Positions 1 to 9,663 of a stretch of 52,414 nucleotides of DNA are shown here, piece by piece. A program made the translations under genes and the position numbers. The DNA is from Pseudobutyrivibrio ruminis. GTDB lineage: Bacteria > Bacillota > Clostridia > Lachnospirales > Lachnospiraceae. A model generated the notes under the pieces. The model saw nothing but the letters and a program-made list of their open reading frames with translations. It ran no database searches and was not told the origin of the DNA. How positions within the stretch are numbered: position 1 is the first letter of the stretch; each line of letters starts with the position of its first letter. Location of the stretch: positions 1-52,414 of the forward strand of contig SVES01000023.1 of NCBI GenBank assembly GCA_015057305.1, in the 5' to 3' direction.

Positions 1-1095
1 GCTATGTATCTTGCACTTGAGAACTGGGCAAAGGTTACAGGCACATTCAAGATGGAGGCTCACTTCATTTCAAATGTAGATCCTGACGATGCAGCTGCAG
101 TGCTTGCAGGCGTTGATGTTGCTCATTCAATCTTTATCCTTGTTTCAAAGAGTGGTACTACACTTGAGACACTTACAAATGAGTCATTTGTTAAGGATGC
201 CCTTGCAAAGGCAGGCTTAGATGCATCAAAGCACATGATTGCTGTTACATCTGAGACATCACCACTTGCAAAGTCATCTGATTACTTAGATGCATTCTTT
301 ATGGATGATTACATCGGTGGCCGTTACTCATCTACATCTTCAGTAGGTGGTGCAGTGCTTTCACTTGCATTTGGTCCAGATGTATTTGCAAGATTCTTAA
401 ATGGTGCTCATGCTGAGGACGAGCTTGCAAAGAACACTGATATCCGCAAGAACCCAGCACTTCTTGATGCACTTATTGGTGTTTATGAAAGAAATGTACT
501 TGGCTACGAGTCAACAGCAGTTCTTCCATATTCACAGGCACTTAGCCGTTTCCCAGCTCACTTACAGCAGCTTGATATGGAGTCAAACGGTAAGAGCGTT
601 AACAGATTTGGCGAAAAAGTTGATTATGTTACAGGTCCAGTTATCTTTGGTGAGCCTGGTACAAATGGTCAGCACAGCTTCTACCAGTTATTACATCAGG
701 GAACAAACATCATCCCACTTCAGTTCGTTGGCTTTAAGAAGAGCCAGATGGCAACAGATGTTGTTATCGAAGGCAGCACATCACAGCAGAAGCTTAAGGC
801 TAATGTTGCAGCTCAGATTATGGCTTTCGCTTGCGGCAAGGATGATGACAACAGAAATAAATACTTCGAAGGTAACAGACCTTCTTCAATCATCGTAGGC
901 GAGCAGCTTACACCAGAGACACTTGGTGCACTTCTTGCTCACTTCGAAAATAAGGTTATGTTCCAGGGCTTCGTATGGAATCTTAACTCATTCGATCAGG
1001 AAGGTGTTCAGCTTGGTAAGGTACTCGCAAAGAAGGTACTTGCAGGTGACACATCAGATGCTCTTGCAGCATACGCAAAGCTTCTTGATATCTAG
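1..1095 (+). CDS. pgi: glucose-6-phosphate isomerase, C-terminal part (5' end outside window)
   Basis: Interconverts glucose 6-phosphate and fructose 6-phosphate in glycolysis and gluconeogenesis, in the cytoplasm. The reading frame is open from base 1, so about 85 residues are missing relative to the roughly 450-residue Firmicutes enzyme. Visible family signatures are the phosphate-binding SKSGTT loop, IGGRYSSTSSVG (signature 1), GQHSFYQLLHQG, and the C-terminal FDQEGVQLGK (signature 2, with Q where E is usual). The stop is TAG at 1093-1095, followed by a terminator. The apparent ATG at base 4 is internal. Assignment is by family motifs and is close to certain. Confidence 0.96.
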   Translation, partial: AMYLALENWAKVTGTFKMEAHFISNVDPDDAAAVLAGVDVAHSIFILVSKSGTTLETLTNESFVKDALAKAGLDASKHMIAVTSETSPLAKSSDYLDAFFMDDYIGGRYSSTSSVGGAVLSLAFGPDVFARFLNGAHAEDELAKNTDIRKNPALLDALIGVYERNVLGYESTAVLPYSQALSRFPAHLQQLDMESNGKSVNRFGEKVDYVTGPVIFGEPGTNGQHSFYQLLHQGTNIIPLQFVGFKKSQMATDVVIEGSTSQQKLKANVAAQIMAFACGKDDDNRNKYFEGNRPSSIIVGEQLTPETLGALLAHFENKVMFQGFVWNLNSFDQEGVQLGKVLAKKVLAGDTSDALAAYAKLLDI

Positions 1096-1139
1096 TAGCT
1101 GCGACTTACCTTGTTATTATTAAATGTTTATTAAAAATG

Positions 1140-1169
1140 GCTACCCTATATTGCGGTAGCTGTTTTTTT
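1140..1169 (+). terminator. intrinsic terminator after pgi
   Basis: GCTACC (1140-1145) pairs with GGTAGC (1155-1160), followed by TG and seven T. It closes the pgi transcript. Confidence 0.8.
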
Positions 1170-1195
1170 ACGTTAGGATATGATTTAGACGTAAA
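1167..1195. promoter_or_regulatory. 7-bp inverted repeat around a -10-like box
   Basis: TTTACGT (1167-1173) and ACGTAAA (1189-1195) form a perfect dyad flanking TATGAT (1179-1184). The site lies between the pgi terminator and the membrane gene pair. It could be a promoter with an operator around the -10. No convincing -35 was found, so this is tentative. Confidence 0.25.
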
Positions 1196-1228
1196 TTGGA
1201 AGTAGCCGTAACTGGCGTGTGAGGAACT

Positions 1229-1924
1229 ATGGCATATACAGACAAAGAACAAGAATCGGTTAATAAAACATGGGCAGGAGAAAAGGCTAAGCTTTCCCAA
1301 ATGAGCTTCAAGGAAAAGCTTAGCTACATATTTACCTATTATTGGATACATTTACTTATTATTGTCCTGATAATTGGGGCAATAGGATGGTTTGTACATC
1401 ATCGCATGACATATGTAGATTACAAGCTATATGGTGTGGTAATCAATTCGGCACAGGTGGATGATTCCTTGGAAAAGACCATGCCAGAGCTTCTCGGAAT
1501 GGGCAAGCATGAGGGCTTTTCGATTATTGCAGGACTTTCTGGAGATGTTGATGCTAATTCAACTGCTTACTATAATCAAATAGATTTATATACAGTATCA
1601 GGGCAGATGGATTTTGCATTTACAGACGAGGAGGGTGTCCAATATCTATGCGATTTAGGCACCCCACTTGATGTTACGGCCGAGCTTCCAGAAAATCTGA
1701 TGGACCTTTGGAAAAACAGAGAGGCAACTTTTAGCCAAAGAAATGAAAATGACGACACATATTTTGACAATTATGCGGCCATAGATATTTCTGGAACCAA
1801 AGTACATGATTTTTTTGGCTTAGATGACAATGTGTGTTATTTGGTGCTTGTTGATTTGTCAGGAAACGAAGACTACATGCAAAATTTTTACCAGCTTATG
1901 TATGACATAGAAATGGGGGAATAG
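1229..1924 (+). CDS. unrecognised single-pass membrane protein
   Basis: I do not recognise this 231-residue protein. A charged N-terminus (about residues 1-33) is followed by one strong transmembrane helix (about 36-56) and then a roughly 170-residue soluble domain, predicted to lie outside the membrane by the positive-inside rule. It has no lipobox, no cysteine motif and no obvious catalytic signature. A GAGGA ribosome site lies very close to the ATG. The stop is three bases before the ATG of a YesL/DUF624 membrane protein, so the two are almost certainly co-translated and probably work together. Function is unknown. Confidence 0.8.
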   Translation: MAYTDKEQESVNKTWAGEKAKLSQMSFKEKLSYIFTYYWIHLLIIVLIIGAIGWFVHHRMTYVDYKLYGVVINSAQVDDSLEKTMPELLGMGKHEGFSIIAGLSGDVDANSTAYYNQIDLYTVSGQMDFAFTDEEGVQYLCDLGTPLDVTAELPENLMDLWKNREATFSQRNENDDTYFDNYAAIDISGTKVHDFFGLDDNVCYLVLVDLSGNEDYMQNFYQLMYDIEMGE

Positions 1925-1927
1925 AAA

Positions 1928-2563
1928 ATGGGAAGATTTTTTAACAATAAAGTGTTTGACGGAATATCAAAGGTGACTGATGTCATGCTAATAGGATTTT
2001 ATTTCTTAGTATGCTCTCTTCCAATTTTTACAATGGGTGCCAGTGCCACAGCTTTGTATTATGCCACACACAAATGCATATACAAGGGGCGTGGATATAC
2101 CACAGAGTTTTTCCACTCATTCAAGGAAAATTTTAAACAGTCAACATTATCATGGCTCGTATTTATTGTGTTGTTTGCCATTCTGACAGGTGATATTTAT
2201 ATTACACGCAAATTTATCCCAGCAGAAAGTCCATTGGCGGCAGCATCAATTTTCTTTACAGTACTATTGGTTTTTTCAATTGTTTGGGCTATATATCATT
2301 TTGCATACATCGCCCGTTTTGAAAATGGATTTAAAGAGTCCTTCAAGATTTCAGCTATTTTCATGATAGCAAATATACAGTGGTCAATTGTTATAATTGC
2401 TGTAATAATAGCTATGTTATATTTGGTTTATCGCTTTTTGTTTTTATTACTATTTGCACCAGGTATACTTTCTTGTGGGCTTCATCCTATTCTTGAAAAA
2501 GTTTTCCGCAAGTATATGTCAGCAGAAGACTTAGCCAAGGAGGATGAGGGTAACTTTTATTAA
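1928..2563 (+). CDS. YesL family (DUF624) membrane protein
   Basis: A 211-residue multi-pass membrane protein. The N-terminal pattern (FFNNKVFDGISKVTDVML, then CSLPIFTMGASATALYY and FKQSTLSWL) is the hallmark of DUF624/YesL. About five hydrophobic segments are visible, near residues 17-38, 75-92, 103-125, 140-165 and 168-190. YesL relatives often sit next to sugar ABC transporters or glycoside hydrolases and their molecular role is not established. Here the neighbour is the preceding single-pass membrane protein, three bases upstream, not a transporter. Downstream uvrB begins 39 bp later. Confidence 0.8.
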   Translation: MGRFFNNKVFDGISKVTDVMLIGFYFLVCSLPIFTMGASATALYYATHKCIYKGRGYTTEFFHSFKENFKQSTLSWLVFIVLFAILTGDIYITRKFIPAESPLAAASIFFTVLLVFSIVWAIYHFAYIARFENGFKESFKISAIFMIANIQWSIVIIAVIIAMLYLVYRFLFLLLFAPGILSCGLHPILEKVFRKYMSAEDLAKEDEGNFY

Positions 2564-2602
2564 AATATTTGAACAATATAATGTAGATTTCGAGGACCAG
2601 TT

Positions 2603-4582
2603 ATGGATTTCAAATTACATTCAGAGTACAAACCAACAGGTGATCAGCCACAGGCTATTGAGGATTTGGTAAGGGGATTTAAGGAAGGTAACCAGATGCA
2701 GACATTGCTTGGTGTTACCGGTTCAGGTAAGACCTTTACCATGGCTAATGTTATTGAGCAGCTCAATAAGCCTACGCTGATCATTGCACATAATAAGACA
2801 TTGGCAGGTCAGCTTTATTCCGAATTTAAGGAATTCTTTCCGGAAAATGCTGTAGAGTATTTTGTGTCCTACTATGATTATTATCAGCCAGAGGCCTATG
2901 TGCCTAGCACGGATACTTACATTGCCAAGGATTCTTCTATTAATGATGAGATAGATAAGCTGCGACTTTCTGCCACAGCATCCCTGTCAGAAAGACGTGA
3001 TGTTATCATTGTTTCTTCAGTTTCCTGCATTTATGGCATTGGTGAGCCAGATGATTTTCAAAACATGATGGTTAGCCTGCGCCCAGGGGATATGAAAGAC
3101 AGAGATGATGTTATTCATGAGTTGATTAACATTCAGTATCAGCGCAACGATATGGATTTTGACCGTGGTACATTTAGAGTGCGTGGAGATACACTTGAGG
3201 TTATCCCTGCCAACACCAGCGATTACGGCATCCGCATTGAGTTCTTCGGTGACGAGATAGACCGCATCTGCGAGACAGATATTATGACAGGGCAGGTGAA
3301 GCGTGAGCTTGAGCACGTGGCGATTTTCCCTGCCAGTCATTATGTTATCCCACAGGATAAGATTAACTCAGCCTGCGCCAGCATTGAGGCAGAGCTTGAC
3401 GAGAGGGTAAAGTTCTTTAAATCCGAGGATAAGCTGATTGAGGCTCAGCGTATAGCAGAGCGTACTAATTTTGATATAGAAATGCTTCGTGAAACAGGAT
3501 TTTGCTCAGGTATTGAGAACTACAGTAGGCACATGACCAATCAGCAGCCGGGAGAGCCACCTAAATGCCTGATTGACTATTTTGATGATGATTTCCTTAT
3601 TATAGTGGACGAGAGTCACATCACACTTCCTCAGATAAGGGGCATGTTTGCAGGTGACCAGGCTCGTAAAAAGACATTGGTAGAATATGGCTTCCGTTTG
3701 CCATCAGCCCTTGATAACAGACCACTTAACTTTGGTGAGTTCGAATCAAAGATTGACCAGATTATGTTTGTAAGCGCAACACCTGGTGATTACGAGGAAG
3801 AGCATGAGCTTCTCAGGACAGAGCAGGTTATCAGGCCTACAGGCTTACTTGATCCTGAGGTAGAGGTAAGGCCGGTTGAGGGGCAGATTGATGACCTATT
3901 CAACGAAATCCAAAAGGAAGTTGAAAAGAAAAATAAGGTAATGATTACCACACTTACCAAGCGAATGGCGGAGGACCTTACAGATTATCTGGCAGAGCTT
4001 GGCGTGCGGGTTAAATACATGCATTCTGATATAGATACCATGGAGCGTGCAGAAATCATCAGGGATTTGCGTCTGGATGTTTTTGATGTACTGGTAGGAA
4101 TTAACCTTCTAAGAGAGGGCTTGGATATTCCTGAGATTACGCTGGTTGCAATACTTGATGCTGATAAGGAGGGCTTCCTTAGAAGTGAGCGCTCACTGAT
4201 TCAGACTATAGGACGTGCCGCACGTAATAGCGAAGGCCATGTTATCATGTACGCTGATACCATGACAGAATCCATGGAAAAGGCTATTTCAGAGACAGAG
4301 CGTCGTCGTGAGATTCAAAAGGCCTACAATAAGGAACATGGCATCACTCCAAAGACTATCCAAAAATCTGTCCGTGAGCTTATATCTATCTCAAAGGATA
4401 TTGCCCACAAGGAGATGCAGTTTAAGAAGGATCCTGAGGAGATGGATAAGACAGAGCTTGAGAAGCTCATAGCAGACATCCAGAAGAAGATGCAAAAGGC
4501 TGCCGCAGAGCTTAACTTCGAGGCTGCCGCTGAATACCGCGACAAGATGGTTGAATTGAAACAGATGTTGAGGGATTTATAA
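2603..4582 (+). CDS. uvrB: excinuclease ABC subunit B
   Basis: DNA damage-loading helicase subunit of UvrABC nucleotide excision repair. At 659 residues it is full length. Seen: Walker A GVTGSGKT (about residues 37-44), the beta-hairpin region with [11 protein letters not shown] that grips damaged DNA, Walker B DESH, a helicase motif around IGRAARN, and a C-terminal UVR domain ([13 protein letters not shown]... EAAAEYRD) that contacts UvrC. The ribosome site CGAGGA lies at 2591-2596. A TATAAT box at 2577-2582 could support an extra promoter but lacks a good -35. It forms an operon with uvrA one base downstream. Confidence 0.98.
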   Translation: MDFKLHSEYKPTGDQPQAIEDLVRGFKEGNQMQTLLGVTGSGKTFTMANVIEQLNKPTLIIAHNKTLAGQLYSEFKEFFPENAVEYFVSYYDYYQPEAYVPSTDTYIAKDSSINDEIDKLRLSATASLSERRDVIIVSSVSCIYGIGEPDDFQNMMVSLRPGDMKDRDDVIHELINIQYQRNDMDFDRGTFRVRGDTLEVIPANTSDYGIRIEFFGDEIDRICETDIMTGQVKRELEHVAIFPASHYVIPQDKINSACASIEAELDERVKFFKSEDKLIEAQRIAERTNFDIEMLRETGFCSGIENYSRHMTNQQPGEPPKCLIDYFDDDFLIIVDESHITLPQIRGMFAGDQARKKTLVEYGFRLPSALDNRPLNFGEFESKIDQIMFVSATPGDYEEEHELLRTEQVIRPTGLLDPEVEVRPVEGQIDDLFNEIQKEVEKKNKVMITTLTKRMAEDLTDYLAELGVRVKYMHSDIDTMERAEIIRDLRLDVFDVLVGINLLREGLDIPEITLVAILDADKEGFLRSERSLIQTIGRAARNSEGHVIMYADTMTESMEKAISETERRREIQKAYNKEHGITPKTIQKSVRELISISKDIAHKEMQFKKDPEEMDKTELEKLIADIQKKMQKAAAELNFEAAAEYRDKMVELKQMLRDL

Positions 4583-4583
4583 A

Positions 4584-7427
4584 ATGAAAGAAAGAAAATA
4601 TATAAAAATAAAAGGAGCTAACGAGCACAACCTTAAAAACGTTAGTCTGGATATCCCCCGTGACGAGTTCGTTGTCCTTACAGGTTTGTCAGGCTCAGGA
4701 AAATCATCCTTAGCCTTTGATACAATATTTGCAGAGGGGCAGCGTAGATACATGGAATCTCTTTCCAGCTACGCCCGCCAGTTCTTAGGCCAGATGGAAA
4801 AGCCTAATGTAGAGCACATGGAAGGTATGCCACCTGCTATTTCCATCGACCAGAAGAGTACTAACCACAACCCACGTTCCACAGTAGGAACAGTTACAGA
4901 GATATATGATTATATGCGACTCCTGTACGCTAGATGCGGTGTGCCACACTGTCCTAACTGTGGCAAGCCAATCAGCAAGCAGACAGTAGACCAAATGGTG
5001 GATGCCATCATGGCACTTCCAGAGCGCACTAAGATACAGCTACTTGCACCTGTTGTTAGAGGTCGCAAGGGTACCCATGAAAAGCTTTTTGAAAAGGCTA
5101 AGAAATCAGGCTACGTCCGTGTGAATGTAGACGGAAATGTGTACGACCTTTCCGAGGAAATCAAGCTTGATAAGAATATCAAGCACAACATTGAGATAGT
5201 GGTAGACCGTCTTGTTGTAAAGGAAGGCATCGAAAAGCGTCTTACTGATTCTATCGAAGCAGTGCTGAAGCTGGCTGAGGGACTGATGATTGTAGATGTT
5301 ATTGATGGCGAGCAGATTCGTTTTTCAGAGGGATTTTCATGTCCAGACTGTGGCATCAGCATTGATGAGGTGGAGCCTAGAAGCTTCTCCTTCAACAATC
5401 CATTCGGTGCCTGCCCAGAGTGCTTTGGTTTGGGCTATAAGATGGAATTTGATGAAGATCTTATGATTCCTGATAAATCACTTTCCTTTAACGAAGGTGC
5501 GGTACAGGTAATAGGTTGGCAGTCATCTAACAAGAACACCAGCTTTGCCCACGCTTTACTGGAGGCCCTTGCAAAGGAGTACGATTTCTCTTTGGATACT
5601 CCATATAAGGATTTGCCAGAGAATATCCGCCACATGTTTATCCACGGTTTTGACCGTTCGGTAGATGTACACTACCAGGGCCAGCGAGGCAGAGGTGTAT
5701 ATCCTACAGTTTTCGAGGGACTTATTGAAAATGTTAATCGCAGATATAAGGAAACCTTCTCAGAAACTGCGAAAAAGGAATACGAAGAGTTCATGTTTTA
5801 CAGTGATTGCCCATGTTGTCATGGTCAGCGTCTGAAGAAGGAATCACTGGCAGTTACCTTAGATGACAAGAACATTTTTGAAATGACCCAGTATCCTGTA
5901 CATGAGCTTTATAACATGATAGATAATCTGCATCTTACTGAGCAGCAGAAAAAGATTGGTGCTGTTGTATTAAAGGAGATTAAGGCAAGGCTTAAATTCA
6001 TGGTTGATGTAGGCCTCGATTACCTTACACTTAGCCGTGCTACAGCTACACTTTCAGGTGGTGAGGCTCAGCGTATTCGTCTTGCCACACAGATTGGCTC
6101 AGGCCTGGTTGGTGTTGCTTACATATTAGATGAGCCATCAATTGGTCTGCACCAGAAGGATAACGATAAGCTGTTAGCATCCCTTAAGGGCCTTAGAGAC
6201 CTGGGCAACACACTTATCGTAGTAGAGCATGATGCGGATACTATGAAGGCTGCGGATTATCTTGTGGATATCGGCCCTCGCGCTGGTAAGGATGGTGGAG
6301 AAGTCATTGCAGCAGGTACACCTGAGGAAATCATGGCTTGCCCAGATTCCATCACAGGCCAGTATCTTAGCGGCAAGCTGTGCATCCCGGTTCCTAAGGA
6401 GCGTAGGCAGCCAACTGGTTGGCTGACGATTAAGGGTGCAAGGGAGCACAACCTTAAGAATATAGATGTGGATATTCCGCTTGGAATCATGACAGTTGTT
6501 ACAGGTGTTTCAGGTTCAGGAAAGAGTTCGCTGATTAACGAAATCCTTTACAAGGATTTGGCAAAGCGCCTTAACCGTGCCAGAAAGGTGTCTGGTAAGC
6601 ATGATGATATTATTGGAACAGAGGCACTTGATAAGGTTATTGATATCGACCAGTCACCTATTGGACGTACCCCTCGTTCTAATCCTGCCACATACACAGG
6701 TGTATTCGACCTGATTCGTGACCTTTTTGCAGGAACAACTGAGGCAAAGGAGCGTGGCTACAGCAAAGGAAGATTTTCTTTCAATGTAAAGGGCGGTCGA
6801 TGCGAAGCCTGCTCTGGTGATGGTATTATCAAGATTGAGATGCATTTCCTTCCAGATGTGTACGTGCCTTGCGAGGTTTGCGGTGGCAAGAGATACAACC
6901 GTGAGACACTTGAGGTTCATTATAAAGGAAAGACAATCTACGATATACTAGACATGACAGTTGAGGAGGCAGTGGAATTTTTCAAAAACGTTCCAAGTAT
7001 CCTTAACAAGATTCAAAGTCTGTATGATGTAGGCCTTGGATATATTAAGCTAGGCCAGCCATCCACAACTTTGTCAGGTGGTGAGGCACAGCGTATCAAG
7101 CTTGCTACAGAGCTTTCCAGAAGAGCCACAGGCAAGACCATCTACATATTAGATGAGCCTACCACTGGTCTTCATTTTGATGATGTTAACAAGCTTGTAG
7201 AAATTATGCGTAAGCTTTCTGACTCCGGAAATACGGTAGTAGTTATCGAGCACAACTTGGATGTAATCAAGTGTGCTGACTATATTATCGATATGGGACC
7301 AGACGGCGGGGATAGAGGTGGTACTGTTATAGCGAAGGGTACACCAGAAGAAATTGTGAAGGTAAAGAAAAGCTATACAGGTCAATATTTAAAAGAATAT
7401 TTACCAGCCTCAAAAATGAAAAAGTGA
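4584..7427 (+). CDS. uvrA: excinuclease ABC subunit A
   Basis: Damage-recognition ATPase of nucleotide excision repair; it dimerises and loads UvrB. The 947 residues hold two ABC ATPase halves, with Walker [10 protein letters not shown] near residue 34 and GVSGSGKSS near 641, and two LSGGEAQR signature motifs, each followed by ILDEP. Zinc-binding CxxC pairs appear in the first half (CPNCGK, CPDCG, CPECFG) and the second ([14 protein letters not shown]). The start ATG lies one base after the uvrB stop, so translation is coupled. The canonical uvrBA order is typical of Firmicutes. Confidence 0.98.
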   Translation: MKERKYIKIKGANEHNLKNVSLDIPRDEFVVLTGLSGSGKSSLAFDTIFAEGQRRYMESLSSYARQFLGQMEKPNVEHMEGMPPAISIDQKSTNHNPRSTVGTVTEIYDYMRLLYARCGVPHCPNCGKPISKQTVDQMVDAIMALPERTKIQLLAPVVRGRKGTHEKLFEKAKKSGYVRVNVDGNVYDLSEEIKLDKNIKHNIEIVVDRLVVKEGIEKRLTDSIEAVLKLAEGLMIVDVIDGEQIRFSEGFSCPDCGISIDEVEPRSFSFNNPFGACPECFGLGYKMEFDEDLMIPDKSLSFNEGAVQVIGWQSSNKNTSFAHALLEALAKEYDFSLDTPYKDLPENIRHMFIHGFDRSVDVHYQGQRGRGVYPTVFEGLIENVNRRYKETFSETAKKEYEEFMFYSDCPCCHGQRLKKESLAVTLDDKNIFEMTQYPVHELYNMIDNLHLTEQQKKIGAVVLKEIKARLKFMVDVGLDYLTLSRATATLSGGEAQRIRLATQIGSGLVGVAYILDEPSIGLHQKDNDKLLASLKGLRDLGNTLIVVEHDADTMKAADYLVDIGPRAGKDGGEVIAAGTPEEIMACPDSITGQYLSGKLCIPVPKERRQPTGWLTIKGAREHNLKNIDVDIPLGIMTVVTGVSGSGKSSLINEILYKDLAKRLNRARKVSGKHDDIIGTEALDKVIDIDQSPIGRTPRSNPATYTGVFDLIRDLFAGTTEAKERGYSKGRFSFNVKGGRCEACSGDGIIKIEMHFLPDVYVPCEVCGGKRYNRETLEVHYKGKTIYDILDMTVEEAVEFFKNVPSILNKIQSLYDVGLGYIKLGQPSTTLSGGEAQRIKLATELSRRATGKTIYILDEPTTGLHFDDVNKLVEIMRKLSDSGNTVVVIEHNLDVIKCADYIIDMGPDGGDRGGTVIAKGTPEEIVKVKKSYTGQYLKEYLPASKMKK

Positions 7428-7541
7428 GTAATTTTGTCCATATTGTGAAATTTTTTCATAATCTTCACTCAGTCTTCACATAAGAGGGTTATATTACTTC
7501 ATGTACTAGCGGAAAGCTAATACCAAATTTTTCATAACTCA

Positions 7542-7565
7542 GCGACCAAGGGACACTTTGGTCGC
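7542..7565 (+). other. stable hairpin in the uvrA-mbl intergenic region
   Basis: GCGACCAA (7542-7549) pairs with TTGGTCGC (7558-7565); a G-U and a G-C pair extend it to 10 bp with a GACA loop. It lies 16 bases before a strong terminator hairpin. Together they form a compact two-hairpin 3' region after about 110 bases of gene-free DNA. I could not match it to a known riboswitch. Confidence 0.5.
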
Positions 7566-7580
7566 ACTCCCCGAATGTTG

Positions 7581-7610
7581 CACCAGTGCTTAGCTGCACT
7601 GGTGTTTTTT
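7581..7610 (+). terminator. intrinsic terminator between uvrA and mbl
   Basis: CACCAGTG (7581-7588) pairs with CACTGGTG (7597-7604), followed by six T (7605-7610). It ends the uvrBA transcript or an RNA starting in the intergenic region. Confidence 0.85.
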
Positions 7611-7614
7611 ATAC

Positions 7615-7642
7615 TTGAATAATGGAAATTTTCGTATATAAT
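7615..7642 (+). promoter_or_regulatory. promoter for mbl
   Basis: TTGAAT (7615-7620) and TATAAT (7637-7642) are 16 bp apart, just after the upstream terminator. The predicted leader to the mbl ATG is about 70 bases and holds a small hairpin (CTGTCCT/AGGGCAG). Confidence 0.65.
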
Positions 7643-7722
7643 AGAAACGTGAAATTGCGTTTTTCTGTCCTAAAAGGGCAGTTATAATACTTTATTTTCA
7701 GTAAATAGAAAGGATTATACAC

Positions 7723-8706
7723 ATGGCAGCATCAGATATAGGAATTGATTTGGGTACAGCAAGTGTTCTTGTTTATGCTAAGGGCAAGGGCGTTGTTTTA
7801 AAAGAGCCTTCAGTAGTGGCTTTTGATAGAGATACTAATAAGATTAAGGAAATTGGCGAGGAAGCACGTCTTATGATTGGACGTACTCCTGGCAATATTG
7901 TGGCAGTTCGTCCACTTCGTCAGGGTGTTATCTCTGACTATACAGTTACTGAGAAAATGATTAAATACTTCGTTCAGAAGGCAATGGGCAAGAAAAGCTA
8001 CCGTAAGCCTCGTATTGCGGTGTGTGTTCCTTCTGGAGCAACAGAAGTAGAAAAGCGTGCCGTTGAGGATGCAGCCTTTGCAGCAGGCGCACGTGATGTA
8101 AAGATTATCGAGGAGCCTATTGCAGCAGCAATTGGTGCAGGTATCGATATTTCACTTCCTATGGGAAATATGATTGTAGATATAGGTGGTGGTACAGCGG
8201 ATATTGCTGTTATTTCCCTTGGTAGCTCAGTTGTCAGCACATCTATCAAGGTGGCTGGTGATGATTTTGATGAAGCAATCGTTCGTTACATGAGAAAGAA
8301 GCACAATCTTCTTATTGGTGAGCGCACAGCAGAAGATATCAAAATCAAGATAGGTCGTTGCTTCCCTCTTGGAGAGGCAGAGACTATGGATGTTAGAGGA
8401 CGTAATCTTGTTTCAGGTTTACCTAAGACCATCACTGTATCTTCTGAGGAAACTGAGGAAGCTCTTAAGGAATCTACAATGCAGATTGTTGAAGCTATCC
8501 ACTCAGTACTTGAAAAGACTCCACCAGAACTTGCAGCGGATGTTGCTGATAGAGGAATCGTTCTTACAGGTGGCGGTGCACTTCTTCGCGGCCTTGAGGA
8601 GCTTATCGAAGACCGTACAGGTATCAATACAATGACTGCTGATGAGGCTACTACTTGCGTAGCTATTGGTACAGGTCGTTACGTAGAACTTCTTTCAGAC
8701 GAATAA
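7723..8706 (+). CDS. mbl: MreB/Mbl-family bacterial actin
   Basis: Cell-shape actin homologue that polymerises under the membrane and guides lateral wall synthesis. The 327 residues match the family length. Actin-fold nucleotide motifs are visible: phosphate 1 (DLGTASVLVYAKGKG), phosphate 2 (VDIGGGTADIAV) and the adenosine motif (LTGGGALLRGL). An AAAGGA ribosome site lies near 7708. The following flagellar rod genes mirror the Bacillus mbl-flhO-flhP order, which favours Mbl over MreB proper. The spoIIID gene that precedes mbl in B. subtilis is absent; uvrA takes its place. Confidence 0.85.
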   Translation: MAASDIGIDLGTASVLVYAKGKGVVLKEPSVVAFDRDTNKIKEIGEEARLMIGRTPGNIVAVRPLRQGVISDYTVTEKMIKYFVQKAMGKKSYRKPRIAVCVPSGATEVEKRAVEDAAFAAGARDVKIIEEPIAAAIGAGIDISLPMGNMIVDIGGGTADIAVISLGSSVVSTSIKVAGDDFDEAIVRYMRKKHNLLIGERTAEDIKIKIGRCFPLGEAETMDVRGRNLVSGLPKTITVSSEETEEALKESTMQIVEAIHSVLEKTPPELAADVADRGIVLTGGGALLRGLEELIEDRTGINTMTADEATTCVAIGTGRYVELLSDE

Positions 8707-8721
8707 TTATTTGATTTTCCT

Positions 8722-8766
8722 ACCCCTATTTATAAAATTTTTTATAAATAGGGGTTAATTTTATTT
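8722..8766 (+). terminator. intrinsic terminator after mbl
   Basis: A perfect 14-bp stem, CCCCTATTTATAAA (8723-8736) with TTTATAAATAGGGG (8741-8754), is followed by a T-rich tail. It separates mbl transcription from the flagellar rod genes. Confidence 0.8.
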
Positions 8767-8781
8767 TAAAGTATCCGATAA
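8755..8781 (+). promoter_or_regulatory. probable flagellar sigma (SigD/sigma-28) promoter
   Basis: TCCGATAA (8774-8781) closely matches the sigma-28 -10 (GCCGATAA/CCGATAT). TTAA (8755-8758), resembling the -35 TAAA, lies 15 bases upstream, the usual spacing. It starts at the tail of the mbl terminator and 46 bases before flgF, so it fits a separate flagellar transcript. No sigma-70-like promoter was seen here. Confidence 0.5.
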
Positions 8782-8827
8782 ATGGGATGAAGAGAATTAT
8801 AATCAGCTTTCTCAAAAGGAGAATAAC

Positions 8828-9634
8828 ATGGTAAAAGGTCTATATACAGCCTATACAGGTATGGTGAATGAACAGAGGAGATTGGAGGTTTTAACCAACA
8901 ATTTAGCAAATTCAAACACCACTGGATATAAAAAAGAGGGCATGGTAGCCCAGGCCTTTGATGAACGCTTGGCAATTAAAATAAAAGATACATCTACCTT
9001 TGCTAACAGACCTGAGGGAATAGGATATATTTCATTAGGAACCAAAATAGGAGAAACCTATACAAACTGGGAGCAGGGAGCATTTCAGATTACAGATAAA
9101 CCATCAGATTTAGCTATTTCAGGACGGGGCTTTTTCGCTATAGAATTTACCAACAAAGCAGGTGAGACATCTGTAAAATACACAAGAGATGGTGGATTTA
9201 CGGTTGATAATGAAGGCTACCTTAGAACTTCAGATGGAGATTATGTCCTCAATGAAGAAGGAGCATTAAACACACTGTATGGTGAGGACTACAGAGTACA
9301 GATAGACCCAAATCTTCCATATGGAGTGGCGGCGGATGGTTCCATTTCTCAAGACGGAGAAGTGGTTGCTACTATAGGGCTTGTAGATGTTTCTGATTAT
9401 GATTACATAAATAAATATGGTGAAAATCTTTATGATTTAATAGACGGTGGTCAGATTGTAGAGAGTGAAGGCTATATAGAGCAAGGCATGATTGAATCTT
9501 CAAATGTTAATGTAGTAGATGAAATGGTCAACATGATACAAATTGCCCGTGCTTATGAAGCTGGACAAAAAATGATTCAAACAGAGGATTCAACTCTTGA
9601 TAAAACCGTAAATAATGTAGGAAGCGTAAGATAA
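8828..9634 (+). CDS. flgF: flagellar basal-body rod protein, FlgF/FlhO type
   Basis: Structural subunit of the proximal flagellar rod, exported by the flagellar type III apparatus. The 268 residues begin with the rod/hook N-terminal motif (LYTAYTGM... LTNNLANSNTTGYK) and end with the matching C-terminal coiled-coil motif (SNVNVVDEMVNMIQIARAYEAGQKM). The middle is the variable FlgE/F/G insert. As in this family, there is no Sec signal peptide. A strong AAAAGGAG ribosome site (from about 8815) precedes the ATG. It is the first gene of a three-gene rod operon. Confidence 0.88.
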   Translation: MVKGLYTAYTGMVNEQRRLEVLTNNLANSNTTGYKKEGMVAQAFDERLAIKIKDTSTFANRPEGIGYISLGTKIGETYTNWEQGAFQITDKPSDLAISGRGFFAIEFTNKAGETSVKYTRDGGFTVDNEGYLRTSDGDYVLNEEGALNTLYGEDYRVQIDPNLPYGVAADGSISQDGEVVATIGLVDVSDYDYINKYGENLYDLIDGGQIVESEGYIEQGMIESSNVNVVDEMVNMIQIARAYEAGQKMIQTEDSTLDKTVNNVGSVR

Positions 9635-9663
9635 GCCAGGGATAACCAAGGGGGTACAGACAT

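Noticed and set aside
7509..7523. Resemblance of AAAGCTAATACC to a 16S rRNA segment
   Set aside because: The match is about ten bases with no flanking rRNA sequence or helix partners; chance similarity.
7501..7610. c-di-GMP or other known riboswitch before mbl
   Set aside because: The hairpins are real, but none of the conserved GEMM, c-di-AMP, purine or TPP core sequences could be found.
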